Counted from the stretch's first letter, positions 18,199-26,773 are shown. The stretch: DNA of 64,000 bases from Arenibacter latericius DSM 15913 (GCF_000424985.1 NZ_AUKX01000012.1:48443-112442), one strand, 5' to 3'. Translations and numbers: made by a program. The notes: generated from the letters alone by a model not told the origin.

Positions 18199-19398
18199 AT
18201 GAATCCATACGCCTCACCATTTAGCAAGCAGCAGCTGCTACCGCAAGAAGAAACTTTAGAAGTTCTCAAGCAAAAAGGAGAACTTTTTATTGGCATTCCT
18301 AAAGAAAACCAGAACCAAGAAAAACGTATTTGCTTAACACCTGATGCTGTTAACGCTATTACAGCCAATGGACATAGGATTCTAATTGAATCTGGTGCGG
18401 GTATTGGGGCTAATTACATGGACGTAGAATATACCAATGCAGGAGCAGAAATAACTAGAGATACCAAGAAGGTTTTTGAATGCCCAATAATATTAAAGGT
18501 AGAACCCCCTACCCTAAAAGAGATTGAACTTATAAATCCTCAGTCGACTATAATTTCTGCCTTACAGATTAAAACGCAGAGCAAGAAGTATTTTTCGGAA
18601 TTAGCTAAGAAAAGAATTACGGCTATTGCTTTTGAGTATATTAGGGACGATGAAGGGAAATACCCTGCAGTAAGATCTTTAAGTGAGATTGCTGGTACGT
18701 CTTCTATTTTAATCGCTTCCGAAATTATGGCAGCTACCAATAAGGGGAACGGCTTAATGTTTGGAAATATTAGTGGTGTACCCCCAGTAGAAGTAGTTAT
18801 TATAGGTGCAGGAACTGTAGGGGAATTCGCAGCAAGATCAGCCTTGGGACTTGGTGCCAATATAAAAATATTTGACAATTCCATAAGCAAGCTACGAAGC
18901 ATACAAACTAATTTGAGGCAAACCGTATACACCTCTACCATACAGCCTAAGAACTTATTAAAAGCATTAAAGCGCTGCGATGTGGCAATTGGAGCAACAC
19001 GTGGAAAAGATCGTTCTCCGGTAGTCGTATCGAATACCATGGTAGAGCATATGAAAAAAGGAGCTGTAATTATAGATGTCAGTATTGACATGGGCGGCTG
19101 TTTTGAATCTAGTGAATTAACCACGCATGACAACCCCATTATAGTTAAAAATGGCGTGTTGCATTATGGTGTTCCCAACATCCCTTCTAGATACCCTAAA
19201 ACAGCCTCTATCTCTATTAGTAATATTTTTACTCCCTATTTATTAAAGATCGGTGAAGACGGAGGGTTCGAAAATGCCCTGCGGTTTGACAAAGGACTTA
19301 GAAGCGGATTATATCTTTACCACGGCATATTGACTAACAAATCTGTTGGAGAATGGTTTGACCTTTCTTACAGCGATATTAATTTTCTTATTTTTTAA
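18199..19398 (+). CDS. ald: Alanine dehydrogenase
   Basis: A 399-residue member of the alanine dehydrogenase / NAD(P) transhydrogenase family. It shows the substrate-binding EKRICLTPDAV near residue 45, the NAD-binding GAGTVGEFAARSALGLGAN, VDVSIDMGGCFESS-like metal-side residues, and YGVPNIPSRYPKTAS. It interconverts alanine with pyruvate and ammonia. It is about 30 residues longer at the N-terminus than the Bacillus enzyme, an extension ending in PQEETLEVLKQKGE that I believe is usual in flavobacteria. Confidence 0.88.
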   Translation: MNPYASPFSKQQLLPQEETLEVLKQKGELFIGIPKENQNQEKRICLTPDAVNAITANGHRILIESGAGIGANYMDVEYTNAGAEITRDTKKVFECPIILKVEPPTLKEIELINPQSTIISALQIKTQSKKYFSELAKKRITAIAFEYIRDDEGKYPAVRSLSEIAGTSSILIASEIMAATNKGNGLMFGNISGVPPVEVVIIGAGTVGEFAARSALGLGANIKIFDNSISKLRSIQTNLRQTVYTSTIQPKNLLKALKRCDVAIGATRGKDRSPVVVSNTMVEHMKKGAVIIDVSIDMGGCFESSELTTHDNPIIVKNGVLHYGVPNIPSRYPKTASISISNIFTPYLLKIGEDGGFENALRFDKGLRSGLYLYHGILTNKSVGEWFDLSYSDINFLIF

Positions 19399-19401
19399 TT
19401 T

Positions 19402-19785
19402 ATGGCATTTTTAAAACGCTTGGGCTTTTACCTAATAGGCCTAGCCATTGGAATAGTATTTCTAACTTTCTTTTTAAAGAAAAAAACAGAGGAAACAGGA
19501 ACGGAATTTTGTTATTTCCCAAACTGCAGAACGCTAAAAGATATAAGAAGTAAAGATATAACGTACTCCGAAGCGATAAACACATTGCTAAAAAGCAAAA
19601 AATTAGACAGTACTGATATTGCTAATTTTCTACACAACGGAGATGTTGATTTTAAAAACAGCGACACCAAATCTGCCCCTTGTAAAACTTACCTTATAGA
19701 AAATCCTATAAGAAATAAGACAGCAATTTTAAAAGTGAAAAATTGCCCTGAGAAAAGCATATTAGAGGATATCACCTTTAACTAA
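19402..19785 (+). CDS. DUF4258 domain protein with N-terminal membrane anchor
   Basis: A 127-residue protein with one N-terminal membrane helix (about residues 7-25) and a small domain starting near CYFPNCRTLKDIR, which resembles DUF4258. Two Cys pairs are visible (CYFPNC and the later C-K-T and N-C-P segments). It begins 3 bp after the ald stop and is probably cotranscribed. The function is unknown; the family assignment is from memory of similar flavobacterial proteins beside ald. Confidence 0.7.
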   Translation: MAFLKRLGFYLIGLAIGIVFLTFFLKKKTEETGTEFCYFPNCRTLKDIRSKDITYSEAINTLLKSKKLDSTDIANFLHNGDVDFKNSDTKSAPCKTYLIENPIRNKTAILKVKNCPEKSILEDITFN

Positions 19786-19810
19786 GCACTCAATATCACT
19801 AAAGAATAAA

Positions 19811-19848
19811 GGGAAAAGTCGCTATGATTTCTCACAGCGACTTTCCCC
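19811..19848. terminator. Bidirectional terminator between DUF4258 gene and proline dehydrogenase
   Basis: Arms GGGAAAAGTCGCT and AGCGACTTTCCCC form a long stem with a 12-nt loop. CTTTT follows on the plus strand and TTTATTC on the minus strand. It sits between convergent genes. Confidence 0.8.
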
Positions 19849-19877
19849 TTTTATGGACCGCCCCAGTATAGGCCAAC

Positions 19878-21044
19878 TTATATTTTTCTTCTTTCTCGCT
19901 CTTTCTTCAATAAAGTAAGCTCTCTAGAAGTTTGTCCCGCAACAGAAGTATTTTCTTCCGCTCTTCTAATTAAATAAGGCATTACATCTTTCACAGGTCC
20001 AAAAGGTAGATACTTCGCTACATTATATCCTTCATCAGAGAGATTATATGATATATGATCACTCATACCGTACAATTGACCAAACCATACCCTAGGGTCG
20101 TTCTTTGCAATGCCTTTTGCCGCCATCTGCTCCATAAGTAAATAAGAACTATTCTCATTGTGAGTTCCCGCAAATAGCGACATAACCTCAAGGCTTTCTA
20201 ACATAAAAGTAACTACCCGATTAAAATTCTCATCAGTAGCTTTCTTAGACGGACAAATAGGACTAGGGTATCCAAGCTCTTCTGCTCTTTCATTTTCTTT
20301 CTCCATATAAGCCCCTCTCACCACCTTCAATCCTATATGAAAGTCTTCTTTTTTAGCCTCTTCATGAAGCTTTTTCAAGTAATCTAATCTATCCCATCGA
20401 TACGTTTGCAAGGTGTTAAATACAATAGCTTTCTTTTTATTGTATTTACGCATCATTGTTTCTACTAGTTTATCTGCAGCACCTTGCATATAACTCTCCT
20501 CGGCATCAATCAATAAAGAGACATCTAGGTCATGTGCTTTTTTACATACCTTATCAAATCGGTTTACAACACGCTGCCATTCTTCCTCTTCTAAAGTGGT
20601 GAGTTTCTCTCCTTCTGTTATTTTCCGATATAATTCAAATCTACCAAATCCGGTAGGTTTAAAAACTGCAAAAGGAATAGCTTCCTTTTCTTTTACAAAA
20701 TCTAAAGTTTTTAATGTTTTTTCAAAGGTATAATCAAGTTGATTTTCTACCTGTTGTCCTTCTACGGAGTAATCCAAAATAGTACACACCCCTTTTTCAA
20801 ACATTTTGTCTGCCACTACAAGACACTCTTCTTCATTAACTCCCCCACAGAAATGATCGAACACGGTAGCTCTAATCAAACGTTCTACTGGCAGATTAGC
20901 CTTAATCGCAAAATTGGTCACTGCAGTACCTATTCTAACTAAAGGTTCATTCCCTATTAATTTAAAAAGGAAATAAGCCCTTTCCAATTCAGAGTCGGAT
21001 TTTAAAGCAAAAGCCGTTGCAGTATCCTCAAAAAGATCCCTCAT
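19878..21044 (-). CDS. putA: Proline dehydrogenase
   Basis: A 388-residue monofunctional FAD-dependent proline dehydrogenase with a TIM-barrel fold. Conserved segments are VFKPTGFGRFELY, LLIDAEESYMQGAADKL, GLKVVRGAYMEKEN and FGQLYGMSDHISYNL, ending in the substrate-binding RRAEEN. It oxidises proline to pyrroline-5-carboxylate and passes electrons to the quinone pool. The P5C dehydrogenase half of PutA is absent here, as is usual for Bacteroidetes, where it is a separate gene. Symbol by function. Confidence 0.93.
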   Translation of the reverse strand: MRDLFEDTATAFALKSDSELERAYFLFKLIGNEPLVRIGTAVTNFAIKANLPVERLIRATVFDHFCGGVNEEECLVVADKMFEKGVCTILDYSVEGQQVENQLDYTFEKTLKTLDFVKEKEAIPFAVFKPTGFGRFELYRKITEGEKLTTLEEEEWQRVVNRFDKVCKKAHDLDVSLLIDAEESYMQGAADKLVETMMRKYNKKKAIVFNTLQTYRWDRLDYLKKLHEEAKKEDFHIGLKVVRGAYMEKENERAEELGYPSPICPSKKATDENFNRVVTFMLESLEVMSLFAGTHNENSSYLLMEQMAAKGIAKNDPRVWFGQLYGMSDHISYNLSDEGYNVAKYLPFGPVKDVMPYLIRRAEENTSVAGQTSRELTLLKKERERRKI

Positions 21045-21066
21045 TTATTTGTTTTTATTAAGGATC

Positions 21067-21074
21067 CAAATATA
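21067..21074 (-). promoter_or_regulatory. Promoter -7 element of proline dehydrogenase
   Basis: TATATTTG on the minus strand, an exact TAnnTTTG match 22 nt upstream of the ATG. Confidence 0.55.
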
Positions 21075-21137
21075 AGTACTGATTTTGTATTCCTATCACA
21101 ATAAATAGTGTTTATTTTGCCTTAAAATTTTGCTATT

Positions 21138-22199
21138 ATGGATTCCATTATCACTGCTTCTTACGCGGTACATTTTAATGAAAAAGGGTATGAAGTCTTA
21201 AATAACCAATTAGCTAAGAGCAACTACTCTAAGCTATTTATTTTGGTAGATGAAAACACACACAACTACTGTCTTCCCCAATTTATGGGAAATATAGAAG
21301 GTGAATATGACTTTGAAATTATAGAAATAGAAGCTGGAGAGATTAACAAAAACATTGAAACCTGCACCCAAGTATGGGAAGTGCTATCTGAGTTAGATGC
21401 CGACCGAAAGAGTGCTATGATAAATTTAGGTGGCGGTGTCGTAACCGATCTTGGAGGCTTTGTCGCTTCTTGTTTTAAACGAGGGATAGATTTCATTAAC
21501 ATTCCCACTACCCTATTAGCGATGGTAGATGCCTCTGTTGGTGGGAAAACAGGTGTAGATTTAGGTCCTTTAAAAAATCAGGTAGGAGTTATTAATCAAC
21601 CGGAATTGGTATTAGTAGACCCAAATTTTTTAGATACACTAAATGAAAGGCAACTTCAAAGTGGTTTTGCTGAAATGTTGAAGCATGGGCTTATTTCCGA
21701 TGCTAAGTACTGGAACACTTTAAAGCAAGTTACTAATTTTAACGATTTAGATACCTTAATCCACACCTCGGTTTCAATAAAAAACAATGTAGTGGTACAA
21801 GATCCTACTGAGCAGCACCTTCGAAAAATATTAAATTACGGACACACCCTTGGCCATGCGGTGGAATCTTACTTCCTTGAAAGTACGGAACACGAATTAT
21901 TATTACACGGGGAAGCAATTGCTGTAGGAATGATATTAGAAGGGTATCTCTCTCACAAATTAACTGGACTCTCTAAAACTGAATTGGAAGATATTAAATC
22001 AACTTTTTTAAACCGATATGAAAAAGTGTCTTTTACCAAAAAAGATATCGAGGCTATTCTAACATTACTAAAGTTCGATAAGAAAAACTCTCATGGAAAT
22101 ATCAACTTTGTTTTATTAACAGAAATTGGAACTCCAGCTATTGATATTAAGGTATCCTCGGAATTAATGCTAGAAGCCTTTGAATATTACGCTAACTAA
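21138..22199 (+). CDS. aroB: 3-dehydroquinate synthase
   Basis: A 353-residue NAD- and metal-dependent enzyme of the shikimate pathway that converts DAHP to 3-dehydroquinate. The motifs are LGGGVVTDLGGFVASCFKRG, PTTLLAMVDASVGGKTGVD, SGFAEMLKHG and NYGHTLGHAVES, which together hold the NAD and metal ligands (Glu and His residues). The length is typical. It diverges from proline dehydrogenase across 93 bp. Confidence 0.97.
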   Translation: MDSIITASYAVHFNEKGYEVLNNQLAKSNYSKLFILVDENTHNYCLPQFMGNIEGEYDFEIIEIEAGEINKNIETCTQVWEVLSELDADRKSAMINLGGGVVTDLGGFVASCFKRGIDFINIPTTLLAMVDASVGGKTGVDLGPLKNQVGVINQPELVLVDPNFLDTLNERQLQSGFAEMLKHGLISDAKYWNTLKQVTNFNDLDTLIHTSVSIKNNVVVQDPTEQHLRKILNYGHTLGHAVESYFLESTEHELLLHGEAIAVGMILEGYLSHKLTGLSKTELEDIKSTFLNRYEKVSFTKKDIEAILTLLKFDKKNSHGNINFVLLTEIGTPAIDIKVSSELMLEAFEYYAN

Positions 22200-22316
22200 C
22201 ATGTTCACCTACTAAAAACAAGGGGTTGACAACACTTTTTTCGTTTGACGCAAAATATATCTTAGTTTGGATTATACTAAATCACCCCATCATAACTGGG
22301 GAAAAACATCCAAATT

Positions 22317-22619
22317 ATGATACGCAAACTGGTGGATTACAAAAGGTTAGATAAAAAACTGATTTCACAATTATTACTTACATATCCCTACGGGTACGGG
22401 GATGAAGATATAATTGTCCTTAAAAACTTAAAAGGGGAAATTATTGAAGCGGTAGAAGTTAGAACCGAAAACACCTTATATCTGGTGAAAATAAGCAACA
22501 ACCTTGCTAATTTCATCTTCAATTCCGAGGATGATAAGGATCCGGAGATCATTTCGGAATTTCCCCTATACCAAAACAATTCTCCACTTCCAGAGATTAT
22601 GGGGTCGGGAGAAGAATAA
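22317..22619 (+). CDS. Conserved hypothetical protein (small, acidic C-terminus)
   Basis: A 100-residue soluble protein without recognised domain. It opens MIRKLVDYKRLDKKL, contains ALKNLKGEIIEAVEVRTE-like central strands (residues 38-55) and ends in an acidic tail. I recall similar proteins of this size in other flavobacteria, often with the same N-terminus. Position: 117 bp downstream of aroB on the same strand, with no promoter element that I can support. Confidence 0.65.
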   Translation: MIRKLVDYKRLDKKLISQLLLTYPYGYGDEDIIVLKNLKGEIIEAVEVRTENTLYLVKISNNLANFIFNSEDDKDPEIISEFPLYQNNSPLPEIMGSGEE

Positions 22620-22689
22620 CCATTTATAATCTTCACCTATTATTAAGATTATCCTACCCTACTTATCTAATTAAATTCCATAAATAAAG

Positions 22690-22800
22690 CACCTCGGGGC
22701 AGACCCGCCTGAAAGATTCGGGCAAGCCCGCAAGGCGTTAAAAGAAAAAAATGTATTGATTTGGAGAGCCGTTTTAAGGGATACGGGCAGAAGTGAATAT
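22690..22800. other. GC-rich intergenic island, possible dispersed repeat
   Basis: Within the A+T-rich gap after the small protein, 22693-22740 is strikingly GC-rich (CCTCGGGGCAGACCCGCC, then TTCGGGCAAGCCCGCAAGG) with short complementary CCCG / CGGG pieces. It has no open frame and no tRNA signature. It could be a degraded repeat copy. Confidence 0.35.
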
Positions 22801-22824
22801 TTCTTTATAGCTTAAGCAAAAAAA

Positions 22825-22851
22825 ATCCCATTCAATAAAAGTGAATGGGAT
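22825..22851 (-). terminator. Intrinsic terminator of the Lrp-family gene
   Basis: Perfect 10-bp arms ATCCCATTCA / TGAATGGGAT with a 7-nt loop. On the minus strand it is followed by TTTTTTTGC, a textbook Rho-independent terminator 22 bp beyond the stop of the Lrp/AsnC gene. Confidence 0.88.
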
Positions 22852-22873
22852 GAAATGTTATAGTGATTTTCAA

Positions 22874-23353
22874 CTAAAGTTCGTTAAAAATAGTATGCAT
22901 TAAACGTCTCTTATCGTTAATACTTTCTTCCAATGAAATCATGGTCTCAGTCCTACTAATTCCATCTATATCATCTATTTTAAAAATGATATTTTTAGCA
23001 TGGTTCGTATCCCTTGCACGGATTTTACAGAAGATATTGAATTTCCCTGTAGTAATATGAGCCACGGTAACGTTAGGTATCTGGTTAAGTCTTTCTAGAA
23101 CAAATTTAGTTTGATGAGTTTTCTCCAAGAAAATACCCACATAGGCAATAAAAGAATACCCTAACTTAATATAATCTAGTGTTAACGAAGAGCCTCTTAT
23201 AATACCAGCTTCTTCCATTTTCTTCACACGTACATGCACAGTTCCTGCAGAAATTAATAATTTTTTTGCTATATCTGTAAATGGTGTCCTAGTGTTATCT
23301 ATTAACATATCTAGGATTTGGTGATCTATTTCGTCTAATTTTACTTTACTCAT
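22874..23353 (-). CDS. Lrp/AsnC-family transcriptional regulator
   Basis: A 159-residue protein with an N-terminal winged helix-turn-helix (LDEIDHQILDMLIDN, ISAGTVHVRVKKMEEAGII) and a C-terminal RAM ligand-binding domain (GYSFIAYVGIFL, VAHITTGKFNIFCKIRARD). An in-frame ATG ten codons upstream at 23383 is excluded because a TATTTTTG promoter element lies between it and the ATG at 23353. Such proteins sense amino acids. Targets are unknown; nearby aroB, proline dehydrogenase and the M14 peptidase are candidates only by proximity. Confidence 0.93.
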   Translation of the reverse strand: MSKVKLDEIDHQILDMLIDNTRTPFTDIAKKLLISAGTVHVRVKKMEEAGIIRGSSLTLDYIKLGYSFIAYVGIFLEKTHQTKFVLERLNQIPNVTVAHITTGKFNIFCKIRARDTNHAKNIIFKIDDIDGISRTETMISLEESINDKRRLMHTIFNEL

Positions 23354-23371
23354 CAGTATTAAATTTAAATG

Positions 23372-23379
23372 CAAAAATA
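23372..23379 (-). promoter_or_regulatory. Promoter -7 element of the Lrp-family gene
   Basis: TATTTTTG on the minus strand, an exact TAnnTTTG match 18 nt upstream of the ATG at 23353; it decides the start choice. Confidence 0.5.
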
Positions 23380-23463
23380 ACAAATAATCGAATTAAACGT
23401 AATGAAAGTGTCATTTTTATATGAAATATGCAAGAATTTTGGATTTTTAGAAAGTATACCAAT

Positions 23464-24567
23464 TTATTTCAGCACATTTAAAAGACTTGGAGATTTTTGA
23501 ATCTCTTCTAAATCATTAATATCTAAGCAATTATACATTTTATGACCATATAACTCACTTAAATCACCAACTTTTTCCAATTTTGGCCTAAATTCAATTT
23601 TCCCCCCAACTAAGGTTTCCACATAGAGAATACCCGCGCTATCTCCTTTGCTAAATTTAGAGTTCAACTGATCTATATTATCAATAATTATATCCAAGAA
23701 TAGTTTGTTATTTTCTGGTATTTCAAAATATGAATCCATCTCAAAGTGTTCGATTTTTTTATTTGAAATCACCTCAATTGCCTCAATTAGGGAGATAAAA
23801 ATATAATATCGAGTTTGTTCTCGCTGGTAGTCTTCTGGGAAGTGACCAGATTCAAAAAGAATAGTAGGGACACCTTGCATCTGAAAAGCATCACCAACAC
23901 AATTACTATTAAAGGAATCATCATACCTTCCCACCTGCCCTGGAATTAATCGCTGCAAGGCTTTGTTCATAGCAACAATTAACCTCATTGCTACTTCCCT
24001 ATTGCTAGAAATGCTTCGGGCTGGATCATTAGCTGGAGCCAAAAAAGAAACCGTCGCAAGCTTAGAGGTATTCCCTACATTAAAAATTGTGCGCTGATCG
24101 TGTAAATTAAAACAAAAGTCTGGTTTAAATTCATTAAACACCTCCCTTAACACTACACTCTCTGGCTGCGTTCTTTCCTGTGCATCCCTATTTAAATCAA
24201 TTGAATTAGCATTGACCCGAGTATAAGCCATAGCACCATCAGGGTTTAAAATAGGAATTATTTTAAGAGTACAATTTTCTAAAATAACTGAGGCTAATTC
24301 CGAATCTCCTTTTAATAAATTGACTAAATCCAAAACAGCCTTAGTGGTGGTAGATTCATTTCCGTGCATTTGTGACCATAATAGAATACGTGTTTCTCCA
24401 GAACCTAAAGTAATAGCTTTAATAGATCTACCCTGAACCGATTCTCCAATAGTTGAAACTTGAAATACAGGAGTCAAAGATTTTAAAAACCGTTCTATTT
24501 CCTTATTAGTAACATACCGCCCTTCTACCTCTTTTACCTTAATAGCATTGTAATTGTACTTAAACAT
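23464..24567 (-). CDS. M14-family zinc carboxypeptidase
   Basis: A 367-residue metallopeptidase. The zinc motif is seen in WSQMHGNEST (HxxE), the second zinc His in FNLHDQR, and the catalytic Glu in TILFESGHFPEDY. IIPILNPDGA and NRDAQ are also characteristic. There is no signal peptide, so it is probably cytoplasmic. An upstream ATG at 24594 overlaps a TATATTTG promoter element, so the start at 24567 (MFKYNYNAIK) is preferred. The substrate is unknown. Confidence 0.85.
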   Translation of the reverse strand: MFKYNYNAIKVKEVEGRYVTNKEIERFLKSLTPVFQVSTIGESVQGRSIKAITLGSGETRILLWSQMHGNESTTTKAVLDLVNLLKGDSELASVILENCTLKIIPILNPDGAMAYTRVNANSIDLNRDAQERTQPESVVLREVFNEFKPDFCFNLHDQRTIFNVGNTSKLATVSFLAPANDPARSISSNREVAMRLIVAMNKALQRLIPGQVGRYDDSFNSNCVGDAFQMQGVPTILFESGHFPEDYQREQTRYYIFISLIEAIEVISNKKIEHFEMDSYFEIPENNKLFLDIIIDNIDQLNSKFSKGDSAGILYVETLVGGKIEFRPKLEKVGDLSELYGHKMYNCLDINDLEEIQKSPSLLNVLK

Positions 24568-24593
24568 CTGAATTCTGAATATGGAATTAGTCA

Positions 24594-24601
24594 CAAATAT
24601 A
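24594..24601 (-). promoter_or_regulatory. Promoter -7 element of the M14 peptidase gene
   Basis: TATATTTG on the minus strand, an exact TAnnTTTG match 26 nt upstream of the ATG at 24567. A TTTG lies 16 bp further upstream as a possible -33 element. Confidence 0.55.
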
Positions 24602-24612
24602 CTTTCAATTTA

Positions 24613-24649
24613 ATTTACAAATGTAACCCACTTGATTACATTTGTAAAT
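24613..24649. repeat. Perfect 14-bp inverted repeat made of two TTACAnnTGTAA dyads
   Basis: ATTTACAAATGTAA (24613-24626) and TTACATTTGTAAAT (24636-24649) are perfect reverse complements across a 9-bp spacer. Each arm is itself a dyad, TTACA-nn-TGTAA, with centres 21 bp apart. A third related site, TTACTTTTGTAA, is at 24679-24690. They lie between the M14 peptidase promoter and the XRE gene. Each dyad also contains a TAnnTTTG promoter-like element, so an operator and a divergent promoter pair are both possible. Confidence 0.6.
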
Positions 24650-24862
24650 ACTTTAATTTCAACAGATCTTTACTGCCATTACTTTTGTAAACAATTAAAA
24701 CTGAGCTATATACAAATACTATATGTTGCATTTAATAACTTGATTATTAGCTGTATGTGTGAGATTATTTAAATGTTTACTTTTAGCTCTTTTGGTGCAA
24801 TCAAGAAACCTTTCATGATTTATATGTATTAATTCATTACCTTTGATATCGATAAATTCACA

Positions 24863-25246
24863 ATGATAAACAACTCAGACTTCATTAAAAGAATAGATAG
24901 GATACTTAAGTTTTATGATCTTTCCGCCTCTATTTTTGCTGATAAGATTGGCGTACAACGCTCTAGTATCTCCCACCTACTTTCAGGTAGGAATAAGCCA
25001 AGCTTAGATTTTGTAATGAGGATTGCTAAGACTTTTCCTGAAGTAGATCTTTATTGGTTGTTATATGGAAAGGGATCTTTTCCAGCCAAACCTAAATCTA
25101 CCCCCTCGTCAACTCATCAAACTCCATCCCCAACACCCACCCCTGTAGTAACAAGCAAACAATCTGCATCAACAGACACCAAGTCAATAGAAAAAATAAT
25201 TATTTTTTACACAGACGGGAGTTTTAAAGCTTATTCCGAAAAATAA
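24863..25246 (+). CDS. XRE-family helix-turn-helix regulator
   Basis: A 127-residue protein. Residues 6-65 form an XRE/Cro helix-turn-helix (FADKIGVQRSSISHLLSGRN, then PSLDFVMRIAKTFPEVDLYWLL). A Pro/Thr/Ser-rich linker (about 70-100) joins it to a short conserved-looking tail, IEKIIIFYTDGSFKAYSEK. It would bind DNA as a dimer; its target is unknown, and the dyads about 200 bp upstream are candidates for autoregulation. No exact promoter element lies directly before the ATG. Confidence 0.88.
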   Translation: MINNSDFIKRIDRILKFYDLSASIFADKIGVQRSSISHLLSGRNKPSLDFVMRIAKTFPEVDLYWLLYGKGSFPAKPKSTPSSTHQTPSPTPTPVVTSKQSASTDTKSIEKIIIFYTDGSFKAYSEK

Positions 25247-25357
25247 TACTTACCACAAGCCTACAGCAGAAATGAGTTAACATAGAAACCCTTATTAATT
25301 ACCATTAAATAATGGTATTTTTGGTCGCTTATAACACCTAAACCTATATTTTGCGTT

Positions 25358-25738
25358 ATGACTAAAAAAACATCATTAGGACTAGTAATCCTTTTAACAG
25401 CCATAAGCTCATGCCATCAACCGGAGAGAAATTGCGAGGATTTTAAAGACGGTAAGTTTTCCTTTACTGCATCAATTGACGGGGAAGAGCAAACTACTAT
25501 TTTTGAAAGGAAAGGCGGAATTGAGATTGATCACTTCGAAGGAAAATCGGACACTTCCTCGGTAAGATGGATAAACTCTTGCGAATATGTTGTTAAAAAA
25601 CTAAATCCTAAAAGTATGGCCGAAGAAAAGTCAATTCACATGAAGATCCTATCCACCACAAAAGATTCTTATACCTTTGAATACCGACTAGTAGGAAGTT
25701 CTAGCAAGTCAGTAGGAACGGCTATACGAGTGGAATAG
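25358..25738 (+). CDS. Conserved flavobacterial lipoprotein
   Basis: A 126-residue protein with a signal peptide and lipobox TAISSC (Cys near residue 19), followed by a compact beta-rich domain with RNCEDFKDGKFSF, DTSSVRWINSCEYVVKKLNP and a tail ending in YRLVGSS. Related proteins in public flavobacterial genomes are often labelled DNA topoisomerase IV because of proximity to parC/parE (here at 27318-31881); the sequence shows no topoisomerase domain. The function is unknown; an outer-membrane-attached periplasmic location is inferred from the lipobox. Confidence 0.8.
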   Translation: MTKKTSLGLVILLTAISSCHQPERNCEDFKDGKFSFTASIDGEEQTTIFERKGGIEIDHFEGKSDTSSVRWINSCEYVVKKLNPKSMAEEKSIHMKILSTTKDSYTFEYRLVGSSSKSVGTAIRVE

Positions 25739-25769
25739 CAATCACTCATACAATTACACTATCACGCAT

Positions 25770-25799
25770 AAAAAAACCGTCATTTAGACGGTTTTTTTT
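25770..25799. terminator. Bidirectional terminator between the lipoprotein and sterol desaturase genes
   Basis: Stem AACCGTC / GACGGTT with a 5-nt loop, an A-run on its left and a T-run on its right, so it works on both strands between convergent genes. Confidence 0.85.
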
Positions 25800-25816
25800 A
25801 TTTTATAGAATCCCAA

Positions 25817-26773
25817 TTAATTAGGGCGATTAAAGGCCACCTCGGGGTTTAGCTTTTTCTGCTCTTCAAACAAACGTTGTTGCTGCTTTACAGTTAGTGT
25901 ACTTCCATCTGGACTCCACCCTGGAGGACCGAAGATATACATTAACGCATGAGACAGTTTCTTAGATTTTTTAACATCATTATAAATATCTTTAAATTCA
26001 TGCGTTAGAATCACTATTGGATTGTGAGAATTAGGCGCATTAGTAACACCGAATTTAACATCTATTGTCTCATCAAATTCTTTCCAAGTCCCAAAAATCT
26101 TATCGAAAATATTCAAAAATCCGCCATGGTTTTTATCTAAATATTCTACGTTTTGCGCATGATGCACTTGATGCATAGTATGCGTATTAAATATCTTCTC
26201 TAAAAAACCTAACTTGGGCACATACACGGTATGAAGCTGAAATTGCCACAAGGCCTCTATTCCAAGACAAACAACAACCATTTCTGGAGGAAAGCCAATC
26301 ATTGGCATCCACATATAAAATAACGGCTTATACAATATAGTAAACCATCCATTTCTAATAGCTGTACCTAAATTATAATTGTCTGAAGAATGATGTACTA
26401 TATGAGCAGCCCATAAGATTCGCACTTCGTGGTTGGCCCTATGAAACCAGTAGTAGGTAAAATCATCGGCAAGCTGACATAGCAACCAAACATACCAAGC
26501 ATAACTAAAAGAGGCATATCCTAAGATGTTAGTTCGCACTCCATCAGTTATAGGGTTAAACACATCGTATACAAAGTTAAAGATTACAATTGAAGAAATA
26601 ACTTTTATTAGCGGAGCTATAATTGCAGATCCGACACCCATAAAGCCACTTGCTGCAAAATCTTTCCAGTCGTACAACTCATCATCTCCGTGTGTTTTAC
26701 TATAAGTGAGTTCTAGCAAGATAAATGCTATAAAAACAGGTACTCCATATACCAGGGGGTTGGTAAAATCCAT
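25817..26773 (-). CDS. Sterol desaturase / fatty acid hydroxylase superfamily protein
   Basis: A 318-residue integral membrane protein with about four to five hydrophobic segments and the di-iron histidine clusters: WFHRANHEVRILWAAHIVHH, HTMHQVHHAQN and KNHGG. Family members use O2 to hydroxylate or desaturate lipids at the membrane. The C-terminus adds a soluble segment ending GWSPDGSTLTVKQQQ. The substrate is unknown. It lies 107 bp downstream of mscL. Confidence 0.88.
   Translation of the reverse strand: MDFTNPLVYGVPVFIAFILLELTYSKTHGDDELYDWKDFAASGFMGVGSAIIAPLIKVISSIVIFNFVYDVFNPITDGVRTNILGYASFSYAWYVWLLCQLADDFTYYWFHRANHEVRILWAAHIVHHSSDNYNLGTAIRNGWFTILYKPLFYMWMPMIGFPPEMVVVCLGIEALWQFQLHTVYVPKLGFLEKIFNTHTMHQVHHAQNVEYLDKNHGGFLNIFDKIFGTWKEFDETIDVKFGVTNAPNSHNPIVILTHEFKDIYNDVKKSKKLSHALMYIFGPPGWSPDGSTLTVKQQQRLFEEQKKLNPEVAFNRPN

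Noticed and set aside
18540..19139. 199-codon minus-strand frame inside ald
   Set aside because: Lies wholly antisense to a well-supported alanine dehydrogenase; no domain of its own.
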